From assembly GCF_014269205.2 (NCBI RefSeq), contig NZ_JABWRY020000001.1, forward strand, positions 806,001 through 870,000: a stretch of 64,000 bases of DNA. The letters run 5' to 3'. The position numbers and the translations under genes were made by a program. Numbering within the stretch: position 1 is the stretch's first letter; the number at the start of each line of letters is the position of its first letter. The notes under the pieces were generated by a model, which was not told the DNA's origin, searched no databases, and saw only the letters and a list, made by a program, of their open reading frames with translations. This document shows positions 1 through 8,178 of the stretch, in pieces. This DNA comes from Pseudomonas kermanshahensis (GTDB taxonomy: Bacteria; Pseudomonadota; Gammaproteobacteria; Pseudomonadales; Pseudomonadaceae).

Positions 1-1
1 T

Positions 2-127
2 GAGTTTTTACGCGAGGTGCAGCAGGTGGCCTGCGAGCGCTTCAGTACCGTGCTGGGGCCCGACTACAATGCCGCGCACCACAACCACTTCCACGTTGAC
101 ATGGGCCTTTGGCAGATCTGTCGCTGA
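2..127 (+). CDS. extensin-like domain protein, C-terminal end (partial)
   Basis: Only the last 41 codons lie in the window, ending at TGA 125-127. The frame contains AAHHNHFHVDMG, a His-rich block typical of the C-terminal domain of bacterial extensin-like proteins (Extensin_2), which are related to metal-dependent peptidoglycan peptidases. The histidines may be metal ligands, but that is inference from the family. The start and any signal peptide lie upstream of the window. The next gene is convergent, with its stop only 12 bases away. Confidence 0.7.
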   Translation, partial: EFLREVQQVACERFSTVLGPDYNAAHHNHFHVDMGLWQICR

Positions 128-139
128 GCTGCTGTAAAT

Positions 140-760
140 TTAGGCGTACGCGCGAACGTTGTTCAGCACCACCGGGCGCGCCCAATGGATGTCGAATTCC
201 AGGTCGTTCTGCTGTTTGGCCAGGGTGGTTTCGTCGTAGGGCTCGGGTGCCGGGTCCAGCAGGTGGGTCTCGAACTCGGCGATAGGCAGGAACAGTGGGC
301 GTGGGGAGGGGCCTGGGCCCGGCTCGGCAAGCGGCTGGCCCTGGCTCATGACCACCGGGCGCAACCAGCTGTTGCTCAGGTCCAGCTCGCGCTGTTGTTC
401 GATCAGCTCGATGGCACTGAACGGCTCAGGCGCAGGTTCCAGCAGGTTTGCCTCAAGCTCTGCCTTGGGCAGGAACAGTGGCTCAGGTGGCGCGATTTCG
501 GTGTCGTGCACGGCGCAGGCGCGCTGGGCATCGATCAGCGCCAGTGCCCTGGCCCCACCAATCGGCTCGCCGCTGTGCTGATCGTACTGCACGAACGACT
601 CGCTGATACTGTCCGCGGGTACGTCCTGTTGCTCGGCCATGGCGCGGGCAAAGAAATCCTGCCACAGGTGGCTGACGCCCCCGAGTGTCTGGGTATTCTG
701 CTGACCGTAGTGGCCGACAGGCGACAGGTAGGTCAAACCGATGGGAAGAGTATCTGTCAT
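140..760 (-). CDS. hypothetical protein with two internal repeats
   Basis: This 206-aa protein belongs to no family I recognise. It has no signal peptide or membrane segment and is acidic and proline-rich. Its C-terminal half is a tandem duplication of about 50 residues. Both copies contain PLFLP, then AE.E..LL.PAPEP, then a Q-rich stretch and a W-RPVV ending (approximately residues 92-142 and 153-203). The N-terminal 90 residues are unrelated to the repeat. No good Shine-Dalgarno sequence precedes the chosen ATG, so the start is uncertain. It is convergent with the extensin-like gene and divergent from rsmJ. Codon use resembles the neighbours, which supports a real gene. Confidence 0.6.
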   Translation of the reverse strand: MTDTLPIGLTYLSPVGHYGQQNTQTLGGVSHLWQDFFARAMAEQQDVPADSISESFVQYDQHSGEPIGGARALALIDAQRACAVHDTEIAPPEPLFLPKAELEANLLEPAPEPFSAIELIEQQRELDLSNSWLRPVVMSQGQPLAEPGPGPSPRPLFLPIAEFETHLLDPAPEPYDETTLAKQQNDLEFDIHWARPVVLNNVRAYA

Positions 761-855
761 GGCAGTCGCGCGCGTTGTGCTCTGGCAGAATAGCGGGATA
801 TTGCCTGTATCGGCCGTGGTTGCCGATTCATTAAGGGCTGGGTTTGATTTTTTAG

Positions 856-1641
<786 letters not shown>

Positions 1642-1655
1642 TTACGAAGACGCCT

Positions 1656-1749
1656 GTAGGAGCAGCCTCGCGCTGCGAAGAGGCCGGTGAAAGCAGTGAA
1701 GATTCAAGGTGAATTCACCGGCCTCTTCGCAGCACAAGGCTGCTCCTAC
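1656..1749. repeat. REP inverted pair (36-base arms)
   Basis: Two REP elements face each other, with arms at 1656-1691 and 1714-1749 that are complementary except at two positions. The core GTAGGAGCAGCCT...CTGCGAAGAGGCCGGTGAA recurs at 62213 and, in diverged form, at 20462. It lies between the convergent genes rsmJ and mexL, so its RNA hairpin could act as a two-way terminator or mRNA 3'-end stabiliser. Confidence 0.9.
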
Positions 1750-1786
1750 CGTACCGGGTGGGTGCCGGTAGGCCGCATGGGTCACG

Positions 1787-2428
1787 CTAAGGCCGGAACG
1801 CCCGCATGAACACCCCTACCACCTCACGCACATGCGCCTCGGCCTCGTCGCCTTCCAGTGGCCCGGCGCACCCCAGCAGCAACCGGTAGTCCGGTGCGCC
1901 CTTGACCATGCAGAAGAAGTGCTCTGCCGCGCGCAACGGGTTGTCGATGCGCAGCAACCCGCGCTCATGCGCTCCGCGCAGCAGCGCTTCCATACCCGCC
2001 AACACGCGTTTGGGCCCGGCTTCGTAGAAGTACTCGCCAAAACCCGGGTCCGAGCTGCCCTGGGCCATGATCAGGCGGCTGAGCTTGACCGCTTCGTCGC
2101 TGCTGATCAGCGCCTGGAAGTTACGGGCAATGGTCAGCAGCACCTCTTCTACCGGTGCCCCCTCGGGGTATTCGAACAGCAGGTCCGGCAGCTGGATCTG
2201 GCAGGTTGCCATGACCGCCGAGCAGAACAGCGTCTGCTTGTCGGTGAAGTGGCTGTACACGGTGAGTTTTGAAACACCTGCCGCTGCAGCGACCGCATCC
2301 ATGCTGGTGTTGGCATAGCCAAGGCTGAGGAACAGTGTCTTGGCCGCTTCGAGGATCGCCTCGCGCTTGGCCAGGTCCTTGGGGCGACCGGGCCCGATGG
2401 GTGCGTCGTTGGGCATTGGAGTCTGCAT
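1787..2428 (-). CDS. mexL: TetR-family repressor of the adjacent RND efflux operon (MexL-type)
   Basis: This 213-aa TetR-family protein has a helix-turn-helix near residues 43-68 (MDAVAAAAGVSKLTVYSHF, then TDKQTLF) and a larger, variable C-terminal ligand-binding and dimer domain. It is divergent from an RND adaptor/pump operon, the same arrangement as mexL-mexJK of P. aeruginosa, where MexL represses mexJK. Size (about 212 aa there) and neighbours (rsmJ on one side, a plsB-containing block on the other) also agree. A 16-base palindrome at 2548-2563 in the shared intergenic region is a plausible operator. The ligand is unknown. Confidence 0.85.
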   Translation of the reverse strand: MQTPMPNDAPIGPGRPKDLAKREAILEAAKTLFLSLGYANTSMDAVAAAAGVSKLTVYSHFTDKQTLFCSAVMATCQIQLPDLLFEYPEGAPVEEVLLTIARNFQALISSDEAVKLSRLIMAQGSSDPGFGEYFYEAGPKRVLAGMEALLRGAHERGLLRIDNPLRAAEHFFCMVKGAPDYRLLLGCAGPLEGDEAEAHVREVVGVFMRAFRP

Positions 2429-2547
2429 CTGGTTGAAGAGTCGCCCATCTTAACGGGTCGCACGCCATCCGGCCTCAAGGAATGGCCAAACGTTGATGTT
2501 GATTTTCTTTCCGGCGCTGGCTTCCCGGCTTCGGTTCGCTGATTTAA

Positions 2548-2563
2548 TATACCCGTCAGTATA
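2548..2563. promoter_or_regulatory. candidate MexL operator (palindrome)
   Basis: TATAC-6 bases-GTATA is a perfect inverted repeat of 5-base arms in the 169-base divergent mexL-mexJ intergenic region. It lies 35 bases upstream of the mexJ start in an AT-rich stretch that could also contain the -10 of mexJ. TetR repressors usually bind such palindromes over promoters. Binding by MexL is inferred from position only. Confidence 0.5.
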
Positions 2564-2597
2564 AATATTCGATGTGCTCTTCGCGAAAGGATTCATC

Positions 2598-3698
2598 ATG
2601 TTGCGCCATGCCTTGTCCATCGCTTTGCCCGCTGCCGTCGCCCTGTTGCTGACGGCGTGTGGCCAGGAAACCGCACCGCCCGCTGCGCCGCGCCCGGCAC
2701 TGGTGATCCAGCCGCAGCCGGCTGAAGCGGCAGCCGACAGCTACCCCGGCGAAGTGCGTGCGCGCTTCGAGCCGGAACTGGCCTTCCGCATCGCTGGCAA
2801 GGTCAGCAAGCGCCTGGTCGAAGAAGGGCAGCGGGTCAAGGCCGAGCAGCCGCTGGCCGAGCTGGACCCCCAGGATGTGCGCCTGCAACTGGAGGCCAAT
2901 CGCGCCCAACTGGCGGCCGCCGAAGCCAACCTGGCGCTGGTGCGCGCCGAGCGTGATCGCTACCAGAAGCTGCTAGACCGGCAGATGGTCAGCCATTCGC
3001 AATACGACAATGCCGAAAACCTCTACCGCGCCGGCATGGCCCGCCTTAAGCAAGCCAAGGCCGAGTTCGACGTTGCCGGCAACCAGGCCGATTACGCGGT
3101 GCTGCGTGCACCGCAGGCTGGGGTGATCGCCAAGCGCCAGGTCGAGGTCGGCCAGGTGGTCGCCGCCGGGCAGACCGTGTTCACCCTGGCTGCAGATGGC
3201 GAGCGTGAGGTGGCCATCGGCCTGCCGGAGCAGCAATTCGCCCGCTTCGCGGTGGGGCAGGCGGTCAGTGTGGAACTGTGGTCGCACCCTGGTGAGCGTT
3301 TCGAAGGGCGCATCCGTGAGCTTTCGCCGGCAGCCGACCCACGTTCGCGCACCTTTGCCGCGCGCATCGCCTTCACTTCCGCCAAGGCACCGGCCGAGCT
3401 GGGCCAGAGCGCGCGCGTGTTCATTGCCCATGAGGGCCTCATCCCACTGTCGGTGCCGCTGTCTGCGGTGACCGCAGAAAACGGCCAGGCCTATGTCTGG
3501 CGGGTCAACCCGGACCACCGCCTGGCGCGTACGGTGGTGCGCCTCGGGCCATACGGCACCGACAGCGTCCCGGTACTCGAAGGCTTGAAGCCGGGCGACT
3601 GGGTGGTCGCCGCGGGTGGCCATGTGCTGCGCGAGGGGCAGGAGGTACGCCCCGTGGACCGCACCAACCGTGTAGTGAACCTGACGGCCAAGGAGTAA
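2598..3698 (+). CDS. mexJ: RND efflux periplasmic adaptor lipoprotein (MexJ-type)
   Basis: This membrane-fusion protein links an inner-membrane RND pump to an outer-membrane channel. The 366-aa product begins with a lipoprotein signal peptide ending in LLLTAC, predicting a lipidated Cys at residue 21. It continues with a lipoyl-like half (AFRIAGKVSKRLVEEG), a coiled-coil hairpin rich in Ala, Leu and Gln, the second lipoyl half (LRAPQAGVIAKRQVEVGQVV) and beta-barrel/membrane-proximal domains. I chose ATG 2598 because GAAAGGA lies just upstream and because it places the signal peptide at the N-terminus. mexK follows after 6 bases. No outer-membrane factor is encoded, as in P. aeruginosa mexJK, which borrows a channel from elsewhere. 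Confidence 0.9.
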   Translation: MLRHALSIALPAAVALLLTACGQETAPPAAPRPALVIQPQPAEAAADSYPGEVRARFEPELAFRIAGKVSKRLVEEGQRVKAEQPLAELDPQDVRLQLEANRAQLAAAEANLALVRAERDRYQKLLDRQMVSHSQYDNAENLYRAGMARLKQAKAEFDVAGNQADYAVLRAPQAGVIAKRQVEVGQVVAAGQTVFTLAADGEREVAIGLPEQQFARFAVGQAVSVELWSHPGERFEGRIRELSPAADPRSRTFAARIAFTSAKAPAELGQSARVFIAHEGLIPLSVPLSAVTAENGQAYVWRVNPDHRLARTVVRLGPYGTDSVPVLEGLKPGDWVVAAGGHVLREGQEVRPVDRTNRVVNLTAKE

Positions 3699-3704
3699 GT
3701 CCCG

Positions 3705-6700
3705 ATGGGTTTCAACCTTTCCGCCTGGGCGCTGCGCAATCGCCAGATCGTACTGTTCCTGATGATCCTGCTGGCTGCCATTGGCGCCATGTCCTACACC
3801 AAGCTGGGCCAGAGCGAGGACCCGCCGTTCACCTTCAAGGCCATGGTCGTGCGCACCCTGTGGCCCGGCGCCACCGCCGAAGAAGTGTCGCGCCAGGTCA
3901 CCGAGCGCATCGAAAAGAAACTGATGGAGACCGGCGAGTACGAGAGGATCGTCTCGTTCTCCCGCCCGGGCGAGTCGCAGGTGACCTTCATGGCCCGCGA
4001 TTCGCTGCACTCCAAGGACATCCCCGAGCTGTGGTACCAGATCCGCAAAAAGGTCGCGGACATCCGGCACACCCTGCCACCGGAAGTGCAGGGCCCGTTT
4101 TTCAATGACGAGTTCGGCACCACATTCGGCAACATCTATGCGCTGACCGGCGCGGGCTTTGACTACGCGGTGCTCAAGGATTACGCCGACCGTATCCAGG
4201 TCCAGCTGCAGCGGGTCAAAGACGTCGGCAAGGTCGAGCTGGTCGGGCTACAGGACGAGAAAATCTGGATCGAGCTGTCCAACCTCAAGCTGGCAACCCT
4301 TGGGGTGCCGCTGGAGGCTGTCCAACAGGCCCTGCAGGCGCAGAACGCGGTGAGCACCGCCGGCTTCTTCGAAACCCCCAGCGAGCGCCTGCAATTGCGG
4401 GTGAGCGGGCGCTTTGACAGCGTCGAGCAGATCCGCCAGTTCCCGATTCGCGTGGGCGATCGCACCTTCCGCATCGGCGACGTTGCCGAGGTGCACCGCG
4501 GCTTTAACGACCCGCCCGCACCGCGCATGCGCTTCATGGGTGAGGACGCCATCGGCCTGGCCGTCTCGATGAAGGACGGTGGCGACATCCTGGTACTGGG
4601 CAAGGCCCTGGAGGCCGAGTTCGAACGCCTGGCGAGCAACCTGCCGGCGGGCATGGAGCTGCGCAAGGTCTCGGACCAGCCGGCGGCGGTCAAGGCGGGC
4701 GTCGGTGAGTTCGTCCAAGTACTGGCCGAGGCGTTAGTCATCGTGCTGTTGGTGAGCTTCTTCTCCCTGGGCCTGCGCACCGGGCTGGTGGTGGCGTTGG
4801 CCATCCCGTTGGTACTGGCCATGACCTTTGCCGCCATGCATTACTTTGGCATCGGCTTGCACAAGATATCGCTCGGCGCCCTGGTGCTGGCGCTGGGCCT
4901 GCTGGTGGATGATGCGATCATTGCCGTGGAAATGATGGCGATCAAGATGGAGCAGGGCTACGACCGGCTCAAGGCGGCGAGCTATGCCTGGAGCAGCACG
5001 GCCTTCCCGATGCTCACCGGCACCCTGATCACCGCGGCGGGCTTCCTGCCTATCGCCACGGCGGCCTCCAGTACCGGCGAATACACCCGCTCGATCTTCC
5101 AGGTGGTGACCATTGCGCTGTTGACCTCCTGGGTCGCTGCGGTGGTGTTCGTGCCGTACCTGGGCGAGCGGCTGCTGCCAGACCTGGCCAAGCTGCATGC
5201 GGCGCGGCACGGCAGTGATGGGCACGCACCCGACCCGTATGCCACGCCGTTCTACCAACGCGTGCGGCGGGTGGTGGAGTGGTGCGTGCGGCGGCGTAAG
5301 ACGGTCATCCTGCTGACCCTCGCGGCGTTTGTCGGCAGCATTCTGTTGTTCCGTTTCGTGCCGCAGCAGTTCTTCCCGGCCTCCGGGCGCCCGGAGCTGA
5401 TGGTCGACCTGAAACTGGCCGAAGGCGCGTCGCTGGCCAACACCGCCGAGCGGGTCAAGCAACTGGAAGCACTGCTCAAGCAGCAGGACGGCATCGACAA
5501 TTACGTGGCCTATGTGGGCACCGGTTCGCCGCGCTTCTATCTGCCACTGGACCAGCAACTGCCGGCCGCCAGCTTTGCCCAGTTCGTGGTGCTGGCCAAG
5601 TCGATGGATGACCGTGAGCGCCTGCGCAGCTGGCTGATCACTACCATGGACCAGCAGTTCCCCGAGCTGCGCGGCCGCGTCACACGCCTGGAGAACGGCC
5701 CACCCGTGGGCTATCCGGTGCAGTTCCGGGTGACCGGCGAGCACATCGAGAAGGCCCGTGCGCTGGCCCGCGAGGTGGCCGACAAGGTGCGTGAGAACCC
5801 GCATGTGGTGAACGTGCACCTGGACTGGGAAGAGCCGAGCAAAGCGGTGTTCCTGGAGATCGACCAGGACCGCGCGCGCGCCCTCGGCGTCAGCACCGCG
5901 CAGTTGTCCAGCTTCTTGCAGAGCTCGCTGACCGGGACCACGGTCAGCCAGTACCGCGAAGACAACGAATTGATCGAAATCCTGCTGCGCGGCACGCACA
6001 AGGAACGCAGCGAACTGACCAACCTCGGCAGCCTGGCGTTGCCCACCGACAATGGCCAGAGCGTGGCGCTGTCGCAGGTGGCGACCCTGGAGTACGGCTT
6101 CGAGGAGGGCATCATCTGGCACCGTAACCGATTGCCAACGGTGACCGTGCGCGCCGACATCTATGACAAGGAACAGCCGGCAACGCTGGTGCGGCAGATC
6201 GAGCCGACGCTGCAGGCGATCAAGGCCAAGCTGCCGGATGGCTACCTGCTCGAGGTAGGTGGCACGGTGGAGGACTCGGAGCGGGGGCAGAAATCAGTGA
6301 ATGCCGGCATGCCGCTGTTCATCGTAGTGGTGTTGAGTTTGCTGATGATCCAGCTGCGCAGCTTCTCGCGCACGGTGATGGTGTTCCTGACCGCGCCCTT
6401 GGGGCTGATTGGGGTGACCTTGTTCCTGCTGGTGTTCCGCCAGCCGTTCGGCTTCGTCGCCATGCTCGGCACCATTGCCCTGGCCGGGATGATCATGCGC
6501 AACTCGGTGATTCTGGTGGACCAGATCGAACAGGACATCGCGGCGGGCATGGCGCGTTGGCAGGCGATCATCGAGGCCACGGTACGGCGCTTCCGCCCGA
6601 TCGTGCTGACCGCGCTGGCGGCGGTATTGGCGATGATCCCGTTGTCGCGCAGTGTGTTCTATGGGCCGATGGCGGTGGCGATCATGGGCGGGTTGATTGT

Positions 6701-6770
6701 TGCGACCGCGTTGACCCTGCTGTTCTTGCCGGCGCTGTATGCGGCGTGGTTCAGGGTCCGGAAAGACTGA
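3705..6770 (+). CDS. mexK: RND-family inner-membrane efflux pump (MexK-type)
   Basis: This 1021-aa protein is a proton-driven multidrug exporter of the RND superfamily. The N-terminal segment LRNRQIVLFLMILLAAIGAM is transmembrane helix 1, followed by a large periplasmic loop and a helix bundle. TM4 contains the proton-relay Asp pair (GLLVDDAIIAVE), and the second half repeats the topology (periplasmic loop, then a helix bundle with LAGMIMRNSVILVDQIEQ). Length is close to MexK (about 1025 aa). It forms an operon with mexJ and is probably repressed by the divergent mexL product. MexJK of P. aeruginosa exports triclosan and erythromycin; the substrate here is not known. Confidence 0.9.
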   Translation: MGFNLSAWALRNRQIVLFLMILLAAIGAMSYTKLGQSEDPPFTFKAMVVRTLWPGATAEEVSRQVTERIEKKLMETGEYERIVSFSRPGESQVTFMARDSLHSKDIPELWYQIRKKVADIRHTLPPEVQGPFFNDEFGTTFGNIYALTGAGFDYAVLKDYADRIQVQLQRVKDVGKVELVGLQDEKIWIELSNLKLATLGVPLEAVQQALQAQNAVSTAGFFETPSERLQLRVSGRFDSVEQIRQFPIRVGDRTFRIGDVAEVHRGFNDPPAPRMRFMGEDAIGLAVSMKDGGDILVLGKALEAEFERLASNLPAGMELRKVSDQPAAVKAGVGEFVQVLAEALVIVLLVSFFSLGLRTGLVVALAIPLVLAMTFAAMHYFGIGLHKISLGALVLALGLLVDDAIIAVEMMAIKMEQGYDRLKAASYAWSSTAFPMLTGTLITAAGFLPIATAASSTGEYTRSIFQVVTIALLTSWVAAVVFVPYLGERLLPDLAKLHAARHGSDGHAPDPYATPFYQRVRRVVEWCVRRRKTVILLTLAAFVGSILLFRFVPQQFFPASGRPELMVDLKLAEGASLANTAERVKQLEALLKQQDGIDNYVAYVGTGSPRFYLPLDQQLPAASFAQFVVLAKSMDDRERLRSWLITTMDQQFPELRGRVTRLENGPPVGYPVQFRVTGEHIEKARALAREVADKVRENPHVVNVHLDWEEPSKAVFLEIDQDRARALGVSTAQLSSFLQSSLTGTTVSQYREDNELIEILLRGTHKERSELTNLGSLALPTDNGQSVALSQVATLEYGFEEGIIWHRNRLPTVTVRADIYDKEQPATLVRQIEPTLQAIKAKLPDGYLLEVGGTVEDSERGQKSVNAGMPLFIVVVLSLLMIQLRSFSRTVMVFLTAPLGLIGVTLFLLVFRQPFGFVAMLGTIALAGMIMRNSVILVDQIEQDIAAGMARWQAIIEATVRRFRPIVLTALAAVLAMIPLSRSVFYGPMAVAIMGGLIVATALTLLFLPALYAAWFRVRKD

Positions 6771-6798
6771 AGGCTGCAGGGGAGGGCGGTGCCCTCCA

Positions 6799-6973
6799 TT
6801 CGCGGGGCAAGCCCGCTCCCACAAGTGCTGCGTATCTCAAAGTGAGGCCTGGACTACCCCCCAAGAAGTTGGACACCAATCCAATCCTTGGGGGCAGTCC
6901 AAGTGCTTGCGTATCTCAAAGTGAGGCCCTGTGGGAGCGGGCTTGTCCCGCGAATGGGCTGCAAAGCAGCCCC
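6799..6973. repeat. composite locus: REP pair enclosing direct repeats and an IS-end-like palindrome
   Basis: Outer inverted arms at 6799-6823 and 6930-6954 are a REP pair. Between them a direct repeat occurs twice (6823-6849 and 6901-6928, differing by one inserted T), and between the two copies lies a 52-base imperfect palindrome (6850-6901). The left end of that palindrome reads TGGACTACCCCCCAAG and its right end is nearly the reverse complement. A further hairpin (GGGCTGC-aaa-GCAGCCC) sits at 6956-6972, next to the stop of the downstream minus-strand gene, and may terminate it. Confidence 0.85.
6850..6901. mobile_element. possible IS remnant or miniature element (two IS-like ends fused)
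   Basis: The two ends TGGACTACCCCCCAAGAAG... and ...CCTTGGGGGCAGTCCA form an imperfect terminal inverted repeat. A TGGACT start followed by a C-run, CAA and GTTGGAC resembles ends of IS3-group elements. No transposase sequence lies between the ends. It is flanked by 27/28-base direct repeats, much longer than the usual IS3 target duplication, so a simple insertion does not fully explain it. Assignment to IS3 is from memory of end sequences only. Confidence 0.4.
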
Positions 6974-6980
6974 TTGGCTA

Positions 6981-7670
6981 TCACAGAACGCCGAAGACCT
7001 TCTTGGCCAGGCTGGTAGCTGCCTCGGCCGGGTTCTGGCGAATGCTGTGTTCTTGCTTGCCGATCATCTCGAACAGGCCATCCAGCGCCTTTTCGGTCAC
7101 GTAGTTCTCGATGCTGGCGCTCTTGGCGTCGACCACGCCCAAGGCCACCGCTTGCCCGGCAAAGTTGTTGTACTGCTGGGCCAGGCCCACCTTGTCGGTG
7201 GCTTGCTTGACGATCGGCAGGAACTTGGCGCGGATCTGTTCGCGGCTGCTCTTGTTCAGGTACTGGGTGGCCGAATCGTCGCCACCGCTGAGGATGCCCT
7301 TGGCATCGGTCACGCTCATGTTCTTGACAGCATCGACCAGGATCGCCTGGGCTTGTGGCACGGCAGCCTCGGCGGCCTTGTTCATGCTGGTTTCCAAGGC
7401 GTCGACCTGGTCACCCTTGCCGAACATCTTCATGGCTTTGGCGGCCTTGCCAAGGTTGCCCGGCAGTTCGATGCGCACGTCCGGGTTGTTGTTGAAACCG
7501 CCTGGGGTGCTCAGTTGCTTGACGGCAATCTGCGCGCCTTGGGTCAGCGCGTCTTTCAGGCCACCGGTGGCGTCCTTCTGGGACAGGTCGCCCAGCGACA
7601 GCGCCAGGGCACTGGCAGACAGCAGCAAGCCGGCGCACAGGGTGGTGAAACGCAGGGAAGAGCGAATCAT
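6981..7670 (-). CDS. DUF4197 domain-containing exported protein
   Basis: This 229-aa protein has a Sec signal peptide (Leu/Ala-rich core at residues 10-22, ending near ALA). The mature part is helical and matches the DUF4197 family as I know it (LSLGDLSQKDATGGLKDAL near the N-terminus, then a conserved C-terminal region with ALDGLFEMIGKQE and IRQNP). The family has no established function and is probably periplasmic. It follows the lipoprotein gene on the same strand after 33 bases and is probably cotranscribed with it. Confidence 0.8.
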   Translation of the reverse strand: MIRSSLRFTTLCAGLLLSASALALSLGDLSQKDATGGLKDALTQGAQIAVKQLSTPGGFNNNPDVRIELPGNLGKAAKAMKMFGKGDQVDALETSMNKAAEAAVPQAQAILVDAVKNMSVTDAKGILSGGDDSATQYLNKSSREQIRAKFLPIVKQATDKVGLAQQYNNFAGQAVALGVVDAKSASIENYVTEKALDGLFEMIGKQEHSIRQNPAEAATSLAKKVFGVL

Positions 7671-7703
7671 GAAGCTTTCCTTCTGAACAGAAATGTACGG
7701 GTG

Positions 7704-8102
7704 TTAGCGAACCTGATCGACCTTGATGCGCACGGGCTGGGTGTCGCTGCCGTCGAGTTTCACGCCGTGGTGTTCGGTGTTGATGAACAGCAGCTTGCCG
7801 TCGAGCTCGATACGCGCGCTGATCGCATAGCGGTGGCCGGGCTTGACCTGGGCCGGGTCATAGGTGAGGTGGAACGGCAGCGGCACGTTGCCTTTAACCG
7901 GGCCGGCTTGGCTGGCCAGGGTCACTGCGGGTGCGTCCATCAGCGACACGTCCTGCAAGCTCACGCTGAGGGTGGCGGTTGGGGGCAGGGCGATGCGCTG
8001 CAGGTAAAAGACTTCGCCGTCCAGGCTGGCCTGGGTCGATGGAGTGTGGTTGGAGCAGGCTGCAAGCAGGGATGCGCAACACAGCATAAAGAGCTTTTTC
8101 AT
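7704..8102 (-). CDS. YbaY-family lipoprotein
   Basis: This is a 132-aa lipoprotein with signal peptide MKKLFMLCCASLLAAC; the lipidated Cys is residue 16. The mature part is a beta-rich domain of the YbaY type (Type III secretion system lipoprotein chaperone-like fold), with LDGEVFYLQRIALPPTATL near its start and PFHLTYDPAQVKPGHRYAIS in the middle. YbaY proteins are envelope proteins of unclear role. It lies between plsB (76 bases upstream) and the DUF4197 gene on the same strand. Confidence 0.8.
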   Translation of the reverse strand: MKKLFMLCCASLLAACSNHTPSTQASLDGEVFYLQRIALPPTATLSVSLQDVSLMDAPAVTLASQAGPVKGNVPLPFHLTYDPAQVKPGHRYAISARIELDGKLLFINTEHHGVKLDGSDTQPVRIKVDQVR

Positions 8103-8178
8103 GGAATCTCCGTAGTCCTTGGCGCTGGCTTTTGGCCAACCCCAGGGACTTTAGCGGATTTGCGCGTCAGATGAAGCC

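Noticed and set aside
6799..6973. CRISPR-like repeat-spacer pattern
   Set aside because: There are only two direct copies of unequal length with one palindromic spacer, and no cas genes.
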